Source: Gammaproteobacteria bacterium (GTDB taxonomy: Bacteria; Pseudomonadota; Gammaproteobacteria; GRL18). Taken from it: a stretch of 5,210 nt of DNA. Of this stretch, positions 1-5,210 are shown piece by piece. Positions within the stretch are counted from its first letter, which is position 1. Each line of letters starts with the position of its first letter. A model generated the notes under the pieces. It did not search any database, had not been told where the DNA came from, and was given only the letters and a program-made list of their open reading frames with translations. A program made the position numbers and the translations under genes. The DNA is taken from the NCBI GenBank assembly GCA_013139395.1, contig WTAX01000540.1, positions 1 through 5,210 on the forward strand. The letters are read 5' to 3'.

Positions 1-49
1 AAATAAGCGCACGATTAATGTTGAAGAACTTGATACATTGAAGGGTTGA
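1..49 (+). CDS. nuoK: NADH-quinone oxidoreductase subunit K, C-terminal end (partial)
   Basis: Only the last 15 complete codons are present, in the frame beginning at base 2, and they end at a TGA at 47-49. The tail reads NKRTINVEELDTLKG. NuoK proteins of many proteobacteria end in a similar hydrophilic tail of the form TI-V-EL-LKG. NuoK is a small three-helix membrane subunit of complex I (the ND4L homologue) that sits between the quinone module and the antiporter-like subunits. Its position immediately before nuoL is the standard operon order. The identification rests on this short tail plus context; the functional membrane glutamates lie outside the window. The stop is four bases before the nuoL start, so the two genes are probably translated together. 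Confidence 0.85.
   Translation, partial: NKRTINVEELDTLKG
41..45 (+). promoter_or_regulatory. Ribosome binding site of nuoL, supporting the GTG start
   Basis: AAGGG lies inside the last codons of nuoK, eight bases before the GTG at 54. In the nuoL frame a TGA occurs at 39-41, so no start further upstream is possible. The next in-frame ATG lies far inside the conserved protein. Together these fix GTG as the initiation codon. Confidence 0.7.
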
Positions 50-53
50 TCCA

Positions 54-2036
54 GTGTTTGAAAATTATAGCGACTCACAAGTTTATCTTGCCATAGTTCT
101 GGCACCGCTTATCGGCTCCATTATTGCCGGTGTGTTTAATGCCTATATCAGTCGTGCGGCAGCACATACTGTGACCATTTTAGGTGTTGGTATTTCTTTT
201 ATTCTGGCTTTGTTTGTTTTTAAATATTTTGCTTTTGATGGTGCTCAGGCTTATAACGAAACTGTCTATACCTGGCTTGTCAGTGATGGCATTCGTTTTG
301 AAGTGGGCTTCTTAATTGATAATCTGACGTCAATGATGCTGGTTGTCGTCAGTTTCGTTTCCTTAATGGTGCATTTATACACTATTGGTTATATGCAGGA
401 AGATCCCGGCTATAAACGTTTCTTTAGTTATATTTCACTGTTTACCTTCTCCATGTATATGCTGGTAATGTCTAATAACTTCCTGCAATTATTCTTTGGC
501 TGGGAAGCCGTTGGTCTGGTTTCTTATCTGTTGATTGGTTTTTATTACAAGAAAGAAAGTGCCATTTTTGCCAATATGAAAGCCTTTCTGGTGAATAGAG
601 TAGGTGATTTTGGTTTTATCCTGGGTATTGCCGGCGTACTAATGGTCTTTAATACTCTGGATTATGCCGATGTATTTGCTATGGCTAATTCTAAAGCTGA
701 TTTAACAATAGAGATCATTCCCGGTGACTTCTTGTTTGGTGGTGAGTGGTCAATGATGACTGTCATCTGTATTTTATTATTTATTGGCGCCATGGGTAAA
801 TCAGCCCAGGTGCCGTTACATGTGTGGCTGCCTGATTCAATGGAAGGTCCTACACCAATTTCTGCATTAATCCATGCGGCAACTATGGTTACCGCCGGTA
901 TCTTTATGGTGACCAGAATGTCACCGCTATTTGAATTATCAGAAACAGCACTATCATTTATTCTCGTTATTGGTGCTGTCACTGCATTATTTATGGGCTT
1001 TTTGGGTATTATCCAAAATGATATTAAACGTGTAGTTGCCTACTCGACATTGTCTCAGCTGGGTTATATGACCGTTGCTTTAGGTGCTTCTGCTTACTCT
1101 GCAGCAGTATTTCATCTGATGACTCACGCTTTCTTTAAAGCCTTATTGTTCCTTGCTGCAGGTTCAGTCATTATTGGTATGCACCATGTTCAGGATATTC
1201 GTAAAATGGGCGGCTTGAAGAAATATATGCCGATCACCTATTGGACTTCATTACTGGGTACTCTTGCTCTGATTGGCTTCCCGGGTTTCTCAGGTTTCTA
1301 TTCAAAAGACAGTATTATTGAAGCCGTTCATGCATCGTCTATTGCTGGTTCTGATTTTGCTTATTATGCTGTTTTAGCCGGTGTATTTATTACCGCTCTT
1401 TATAGTTTACGACTGTTCTTTATTGTGTTTCACGGTGAAGAGAGAATGGATCATCACACTAAAGAGCATTTAAAAGAATCTCCCTGGGTTGTTACCGTAC
1501 CATTAGTATTACTGGCTATTCCTTCTGTCATTATTGGCGGCATGACCATCAGCAGTGTGTTATACGGTGATTATTTCAACAATGTTGTCATTGTGCAGCA
1601 GGCTCATGATGTCTTAGGACACTTAAAAGAAGATTATCATGGTCCTTTATCTATGATTCTGCACGGCATTACTTCAGCACCATTTTTTCTGATGGCTGCG
1701 GGTATTGCAACGGCCTGGTATTTGTATATGAAAAATCCTGAACTGCCAGGAAAGATCAAAAACTCATTTGGTTTAATTTACGATATTCTTGATAATAAGT
1801 ACGGTTTCGATACATTTAACGAAAAAGTAATTGCTGGTGGTACTCGTGGTTTAGGAAATATTTTTTCCAAATTCGGCGATATTATGATTATCGACGGCTT
1901 TATTGTTAATGGTTCAGCTAAAAGCGTTGCCTGGTTCTCAGGAATTATAAGACACGTACAAACAGGTTATTTATATCATTATGCATTTGCCATGATTCTG
2001 GGATTAATCGGGCTATTGGCACTGGTTATCTTTTAA
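54..2036 (+). CDS. nuoL: NADH-quinone oxidoreductase subunit L (NuoL, ND5 homologue)
   Basis: NuoL is the distal antiporter-like proton-pumping subunit of complex I in the inner membrane. The 660-aa product is within the family range and somewhat longer than the 613-aa E. coli protein, partly through a longer loop near residues 212-233. The N-terminal antiporter domain is followed by the main proton-antiporter domain. Residues aligning with known E. coli positions are all present: E151 in GWEAVGL (E144), D185 in NRVGD (D178), K249 in GKSAQVPLHVWLPD (K229), H274 (H254), K325 in NDIKRVVAYSTLSQLGY (K305), H354 and H358 (H334, H338), K362 (K342) and K418 in GFYSKDS (K399). After a membrane segment near 533-558 comes the region expected to form the long lateral helix that braces NuoM and NuoN (about 585-628, with D586). 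A final membrane segment ends at residue 660. This C-terminal arm and the operon context favour NuoL over an Mrp or hydrogenase-type antiporter homologue. The start is GTG, with AAGGG eight bases upstream. No defect is seen. Confidence 0.97.
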   Translation: MFENYSDSQVYLAIVLAPLIGSIIAGVFNAYISRAAAHTVTILGVGISFILALFVFKYFAFDGAQAYNETVYTWLVSDGIRFEVGFLIDNLTSMMLVVVSFVSLMVHLYTIGYMQEDPGYKRFFSYISLFTFSMYMLVMSNNFLQLFFGWEAVGLVSYLLIGFYYKKESAIFANMKAFLVNRVGDFGFILGIAGVLMVFNTLDYADVFAMANSKADLTIEIIPGDFLFGGEWSMMTVICILLFIGAMGKSAQVPLHVWLPDSMEGPTPISALIHAATMVTAGIFMVTRMSPLFELSETALSFILVIGAVTALFMGFLGIIQNDIKRVVAYSTLSQLGYMTVALGASAYSAAVFHLMTHAFFKALLFLAAGSVIIGMHHVQDIRKMGGLKKYMPITYWTSLLGTLALIGFPGFSGFYSKDSIIEAVHASSIAGSDFAYYAVLAGVFITALYSLRLFFIVFHGEERMDHHTKEHLKESPWVVTVPLVLLAIPSVIIGGMTISSVLYGDYFNNVVIVQQAHDVLGHLKEDYHGPLSMILHGITSAPFFLMAAGIATAWYLYMKNPELPGKIKNSFGLIYDILDNKYGFDTFNEKVIAGGTRGLGNIFSKFGDIMIIDGFIVNGSAKSVAWFSGIIRHVQTGYLYHYAFAMILGLIGLLALVIF

Positions 2037-2039
2037 GTC

Positions 2040-2053
2040 GCTCTGATAAGAGC
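2040..2053 (+). other. Short hairpin just after the nuoL stop
   Basis: GCTCT (2040-2044) and AGAGC (2049-2053) form a perfect 5-bp stem with a GATA tetraloop, starting three bases after the nuoL stop. No T-run follows, so it is not an intrinsic terminator. It could mark a transcript-processing or 3'-protection site, but a stem this short can also occur by chance. Confidence 0.35.
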
Positions 2054-2072
2054 TGGTTTAAGATAAGTTAAA

Positions 2073-2111
2073 GAATTTTTACATGATGGTTAAAAATCAG
2101 AGTAAAAATTC
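2073..2111 (+). repeat. Perfect 10-bp inverted repeat in the nuoL-nuoM spacer
   Basis: GAATTTTTAC (2073-2082) is exactly reverse-complementary to GTAAAAATTC (2102-2111), separated by 19 bases. Inside, TGAT (2084-2087) can pair with ATCA (2096-2099). The whole element could thus form a 14-bp stem with a small internal bulge and an 8-base loop (2088-2095). The arms are AT-rich and no T-tract follows directly, so a classical terminator is unlikely. Possible roles are an mRNA structure between cistrons, a processing site or a protein-binding palindrome; the sequence does not decide between them. The rest of the 110-bp spacer (2037-2146) holds no gene I can support. Confidence 0.55.
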
Positions 2112-2130
2112 ATAATAAAGATTTTAGTAA

Positions 2131-2136
2131 AAAGGG
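2131..2136 (+). promoter_or_regulatory. Ribosome binding site of nuoM
   Basis: AAAGGG lies ten bases before the ATG at 2147. An in-frame TAA at 2141-2143 rules out any upstream extension, so this site and start codon belong together. The site lies 20 bases after the end of the inverted repeat, outside the predicted stem. Confidence 0.65.
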
Positions 2137-2146
2137 TATTTAATTC

Positions 2147-3682
2147 ATGTTTTCAAATTTGCCGTTATTGAGTCTGGTGATTTGGACTCCCATCATCGGT
2201 GGGATGCTAGTGCTGGCAACTGGAAGTAAAAACAATATAGAAGCAAAAGTGCTGTCTTTATTGGTTTCTTTGGTGACACTGGCACTTTCAATTCCATTGT
2301 GGACACAATTTGATGTCAGTCTTGCCAGCATGCAGTTTGAAGAATTAATCCCATGGATTAGTAGTTTTCATATTAATTATCATATCGGTATCGATGGCAT
2401 CTCCATGCCGTTGATTCTGCTCACCACGTTTATTACAGTTATCGTAATTATTGCCGGCTGGAAGGTGATTACTTATAAAACCGCTCAATATATGGCGGCT
2501 TTCTTAATTCTTGAAGGATTAATGATTGGTGCTTTTGCCTCTGTGGATGCCATGCTGTTCTATGTATTCTGGGAAGCACTATTGATTCCAATGTTTGTCA
2601 TTATTGGTATCTGGGGCGGTCCAAATCGTGTCTATGCCACTATTAAGTTTTTTCTTTATACCTTTTTGGGTTCCGTGTTAATGCTGATATCTCTGCTGTA
2701 TATGTATATGCATGCAGTGGAAGTAAATGGTGTTGGTACATTTAATATTCAGGATCTGCATAAACTACCACTGGCATTAAATGCACAGATATTAATTTTC
2801 TTATCATTCTTATTAGCCTTCGCAGTAAAAGTACCTATGTGGCCGGTACATACCTGGTTACCGGATGCGCACGTTGAAGCACCGACAGGCGGTTCAGTGA
2901 TTCTGGCTGCTATTATGTTAAAACTGGGTGGTTATGGTTTTGTCAGATTTAGTTTGCCAATTACTCCTGATGCCAGTATGACACTGGACTGGCTGGTTAT
3001 TCTATTATCATTAATCGCTATTGTTTATATTGGCTTTGTTGCCCTGGTTCAGGCTGATATGAAGAAGCTGATTGCTTATTCATCAATTTCGCATATGGGC
3101 TTTGTTACCTTAGGTTTCTTCCTGTTATGGAAGATCACCGACAATACCGGCTCAGCCTCAGGTGCTGTTCTGGGCCTTGAAGGTGGTATGGTGCAAATGA
3201 TATCACACGGCTTTATCTCTGCCGCAATGTTCTTAAGTGTTGGTGTTTTATATGACAGAATGCATTCACGTATGATTAAAGATTATGGTGGTGTAGTGAA
3301 TACTATGCCTGCTTTTGCCACCTTTGCGGTATTTTTTGCTATGGCGAATGCCGGCTTGCCGGGCACTTCAGGTTTTGTGGGTGAATTTATGGTTATTATG
3401 GCAGCCTTTAAAGCGAATTTCTGGTATGCCTTCTTAGCTGCTATTACCCTTATCCTTGGTGCTGCTTACACCTTATGGATGATCAAACGCGTTGTCTTCG
3501 GCCCGATTGCCAATGAACAGGTTGAGCATTTAGATGATATGTCGGGACGTGAGTTCTTTATGATGCTGCTGCTAGCTGTTGCTGTGTTAATCATAGGACT
3601 TTATCCAGCGCCATTATTAGAAGTCATGCATGCCAGTATTGATAATCTGGTAGCTCATATATCTATATCTAAAATACAGTAA
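2147..3682 (+). CDS. nuoM: NADH-quinone oxidoreductase subunit M (NuoM, ND4 homologue)
   Basis: NuoM is the middle antiporter-like subunit of the complex I membrane arm and forms one of its proton channels. At 511 aa it is the normal family length (E. coli 509) and is hydrophobic throughout, in keeping with the usual fourteen membrane helices. Key residues aligning with E. coli are all present: E143 in FWEALLIPM (E144), K228 in VKVPMWPVHTWLPD (K234), H235 (H241), K259 in IMLKLGGYG (K265), H316 in AYSSISHMGF (H322), H354 in QMISHGF (H348) and E413 in GFVGEFM (E407). The terminal glutamate at this last position, where NuoL and NuoN have lysine, is characteristic of NuoM. The loop before QMISHGF is longer than in E. 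coli. The ATG start is preceded by AAAGGG at ten bases and by an in-frame stop at 2141. The 110-bp gap from nuoL is wide for this operon, but no promoter or terminator in it is convincing. Confidence 0.97.
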   Translation: MFSNLPLLSLVIWTPIIGGMLVLATGSKNNIEAKVLSLLVSLVTLALSIPLWTQFDVSLASMQFEELIPWISSFHINYHIGIDGISMPLILLTTFITVIVIIAGWKVITYKTAQYMAAFLILEGLMIGAFASVDAMLFYVFWEALLIPMFVIIGIWGGPNRVYATIKFFLYTFLGSVLMLISLLYMYMHAVEVNGVGTFNIQDLHKLPLALNAQILIFLSFLLAFAVKVPMWPVHTWLPDAHVEAPTGGSVILAAIMLKLGGYGFVRFSLPITPDASMTLDWLVILLSLIAIVYIGFVALVQADMKKLIAYSSISHMGFVTLGFFLLWKITDNTGSASGAVLGLEGGMVQMISHGFISAAMFLSVGVLYDRMHSRMIKDYGGVVNTMPAFATFAVFFAMANAGLPGTSGFVGEFMVIMAAFKANFWYAFLAAITLILGAAYTLWMIKRVVFGPIANEQVEHLDDMSGREFFMMLLLAVAVLIIGLYPAPLLEVMHASIDNLVAHISISKIQ

Positions 3683-3705
3683 TATAACAGACTCCTCTTC
3701 TCTTA

Positions 3706-3753
3706 CAAACAAAGAGTCAAACAAAGAGTTAAAAAGAGAGTTAAATAGTGAGT
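3706..3753 (+). repeat. Four-copy 12-nt tandem repeat in the nuoM-nuoN spacer
   Basis: Four consecutive 12-base units occupy 3706-3717, 3718-3729, 3730-3741 and 3742-3753. The first two are identical (CAAACAAAGAGT). The third (TAAAAAGAGAGT) differs from them at three positions, and the fourth (TAAATAGTGAGT) differs from the third at two. All four share AAA at unit positions 2-4, A at 6 and GAGT at 9-12. The array is purine-rich on the + strand and contains stop codons, so it does not look coding. A pyrimidine-rich stretch just before it (3691-3704) includes ACTC, which could pair with the GAGT end of any unit. The best case is GACTC (3690-3694) with GAGTC (3714-3718). The array probably arose by slippage; a role is not evident. 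Confidence 0.65.
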
Positions 3754-3760
3754 TTAGCAG

Positions 3761-3778
3761 GCTCAATTTTATTTGAGC
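3761..3778 (+). other. 6-bp hairpin upstream of nuoN
   Basis: GCTCAA (3761-3766) and TTGAGC (3773-3778) form a perfect 6-bp stem around a 6-base loop, 26 bases before the nuoN ATG. The following bases are purine-rich with no T-run, so it is not a Rho-independent terminator. It might affect nuoN translation or mRNA stability. The rest of the 122-bp spacer (3683-3804) contains no supported gene. Confidence 0.4.
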
Positions 3779-3790
3779 AGAAACAGGACT

Positions 3791-3794
3791 AGAG
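3791..3794 (+). promoter_or_regulatory. Weak ribosome binding site of nuoN
   Basis: AGAG lies ten bases before the ATG at 3805 and is the best-placed Shine-Dalgarno-like match. A stronger AGGA at 3785-3788 is 16 bases away, which is too far for normal use. An in-frame TAG at 3790-3792 prevents a start further upstream. The site is weaker than those of nuoL and nuoM. Confidence 0.4.
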
Positions 3795-3804
3795 TAAGAA
3801 AACT

Positions 3805-5210
3805 ATGAATTTTGTAACACCTGATTTTATGCCGGCCATGCCGGAAATCTTCTTACTGTCGATGGTGTGTGTCATCATGATCATTGATTTGTTTTTGAAA
3901 GATGAAAGCAGAGGCGCAACTTATGTGCTGTCATTAATTGCCTTAATTGCTACTGCTTTTCTGTCATTCTCTAATTTCTCAACAGAAAGCATTACTACCT
4001 TCAATGGCTCTTTTATTCTTGATCCTATGGCCACTATCTTAAAGATAGCCATCTGTATTATTGTTGTCGGCGTTTTCATCTACGCAAAAGACTACCTCAA
4101 AGATCGAAATATGTATAAGGGTGAATATTTCACCCTGGGTTTATTCGGCGTACTTGGCATGATGGTGATGGTCTCTGCCGGTAACTTCCTGACTGTTTAT
4201 CTGGGCTTAGAACTGTTATCTTTATCAATGTACGCCATGATTGCCATGCAGCGTGATTCTATTGTTGCTTCAGAAGCCGCCATGAAATACTTTATTCTGG
4301 GTGCTATTGCATCAGGTATACTTCTTTATGGTATGTCCATGGTTTATGGTGTTACCGGCTCTTTGGATTTAGCAACGATCAATAAAGCGGTTTCAGGTGC
4401 TGATCGAGTGGTGATGAGCTTTGGTCTGGTGTTTATTATTCTGGGTGTTGCCTTTAAACTGGGCGCCGTACCATTTCATATGTGGATGCCGGATGTTTAT
4501 CATGGTTCACCAACCTCAGTTACTTTGTATATTGCCAGTGCACCAAAAATTGCCGCCTTTGCCATGATGTACCGTCTGCTGGTTGATGGTCTGTCAGGTA
4601 TGCAGGCTGACTGGCAAATGATTTTAATTATCCTTTCAGTATTATCTATGGTGTTTGGTAATATCGTTGCCATAGCACAGACCAATATTAAACGTATGCT
4701 GGCTTATTCCACGATTTCACATGTCGGTTTTATCATTATGGGTGTGGTTGCCAGTACTCAGGCAGGCTATGGTGCTGCAATGTTTTATGCCATTGTTTAT
4801 GCCATTATGAGTGTTGCTGGTTTTGGTATGATTGTCCTGCTGAGCCGCGCAGGATTTGAAGCTGAAAATATTGAAGACTTTAAAGGACTTAATCAAAGAA
4901 GTCCGTGGTTTGCCTTTGTTATGATGGCTATTATGTTTTCCATGGCAGGTGTACCCCCATTCCTGGGTTTCTGGGCAAAAATTGCTGTCTTACAAGAAGC
5001 AGTTAATAGCGGTTTCCTCTGGTTGGCCATTGTCGGTGTACTGGCTTCAGTGATTGGTGCTTTTTATTATCTTAGAGTGATAAAAGCGGTTTACTTTGAT
5101 AAGCCGGTTGATGAAACTCCAATACAGGCCAGTATGGATATCCGCCTGACATTAAGTTTAAATGGTATGGCTATTCTTGCTCTGGGTCTTTATCCAACAG
5201 CCCTGATTAC
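3805..5210 (+). CDS. nuoN: NADH-quinone oxidoreductase subunit N (NuoN, ND2 homologue), 3' end cut by window
   Basis: NuoN is the antiporter-like proton-pumping subunit nearest the NuoK/J/A side of the membrane arm. The frame from the ATG at 3805 stays open to the edge, giving 468 codons plus two bases. The family is usually about 480-485 aa, so only the extreme C-terminus should be missing. It begins MNFVTPDFMPAMPEIFLL. Conserved charged residues are visible: E136 in GLELLSLSMYAM (E. coli E133), K218 in FKLGAVPFHMWMPDVY (K217), H225, K248 in SAPKIAAF (K247), K296 in NIKRMLAYSTISHVG and K392 in PPFLGFWAKIAVL (K395). The HMW-PDVYHG motif and the P-FLGFW-K motif are typical of NuoN and separate it from NuoL and NuoM. 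It follows nuoM after a 122-bp spacer, and its Shine-Dalgarno signal is weak. No internal stop or frameshift is seen. Confidence 0.96.
   Translation, partial: MNFVTPDFMPAMPEIFLLSMVCVIMIIDLFLKDESRGATYVLSLIALIATAFLSFSNFSTESITTFNGSFILDPMATILKIAICIIVVGVFIYAKDYLKDRNMYKGEYFTLGLFGVLGMMVMVSAGNFLTVYLGLELLSLSMYAMIAMQRDSIVASEAAMKYFILGAIASGILLYGMSMVYGVTGSLDLATINKAVSGADRVVMSFGLVFIILGVAFKLGAVPFHMWMPDVYHGSPTSVTLYIASAPKIAAFAMMYRLLVDGLSGMQADWQMILIILSVLSMVFGNIVAIAQTNIKRMLAYSTISHVGFIIMGVVASTQAGYGAAMFYAIVYAIMSVAGFGMIVLLSRAGFEAENIEDFKGLNQRSPWFAFVMMAIMFSMAGVPPFLGFWAKIAVLQEAVNSGFLWLAIVGVLASVIGAFYYLRVIKAVYFDKPVDETPIQASMDIRLTLSLNGMAILALGLYPTALI

Noticed and set aside
662..982. 106-codon open frame on the - strand within nuoL
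   Set aside because: It lies entirely antisense to a strongly conserved part of nuoL, and its translation shows no recognisable domain. It is best explained as a shadow of the nuoL codon pattern.
2083..2115. 10-codon frame (MMVKNQSKNS) in the nuoL-nuoM spacer
   Set aside because: It is very short, lies inside the inverted repeat and has no good ribosome binding site, so chance is the simplest explanation.
2140..2331. 63-codon open frame on the - strand over the start of nuoM
   Set aside because: It is antisense to the conserved NuoM N-terminus, has no recognisable product and no supporting context.
3761..3790. Hairpin considered as a Rho-independent terminator between nuoM and nuoN
   Set aside because: The stem is only 6 bp and is followed by purine-rich sequence without a T-run. 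The downstream gene continues the operon.
4500..4685. 61-codon open frame on the - strand within nuoN
   Set aside because: It is antisense to the conserved TM8 region of NuoN and is a shadow of the real gene.
54..5210. Mrp-type antiporter or hydrogenase-4/formate hydrogenlyase membrane module instead of complex I
   Set aside because: The order K-L-M-N, the lateral-helix C-terminus of the first large protein, the NuoM-specific terminal glutamate and the NuoN-specific motifs all point to NDH-1.

Overview
The window is the distal end of an NDH-1 (respiratory complex I, NADH:quinone oxidoreductase) operon. All genes lie on the + strand in the order nuoK (last 15 codons), nuoL, nuoM, nuoN (cut by the right edge). 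The moderately AT-rich composition, the order K-L-M-N and the protein sequences fit a gammaproteobacterium, possibly an environmental or marine lineage. I cannot name a genus from the sequence alone.

Layout: nuoK ends at 49. Four bases later nuoL starts with GTG (54-2036, 660 aa). A 110-bp spacer follows (2037-2146), with a short hairpin and a perfect 10-bp inverted repeat. nuoM runs 2147-3682 (511 aa). A 122-bp spacer follows (3683-3804), with a four-copy 12-nt tandem repeat and a 6-bp hairpin. nuoN starts at 3805 and is still open at base 5210 after 468 codons, probably only about 10-20 codons short of its end.

NuoL, NuoM and NuoN are the three antiporter-like subunits that, with NuoK and other membrane subunits, form the proton-pumping membrane arm. 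Each carries the full set of buried charged residues expected: a TM5 glutamate, a TM7 lysine, a TM8 lysine or histidine, and a TM12 lysine or glutamate. The complex therefore looks functional, with no frameshift, truncation or mobile element.

This is a conserved housekeeping region, and I find no sign of an undescribed system. The only material not explained by the genes is in the two spacers. They are longer than the nuoK-nuoL junction and hold small repeat structures, which are reported as modest observations.
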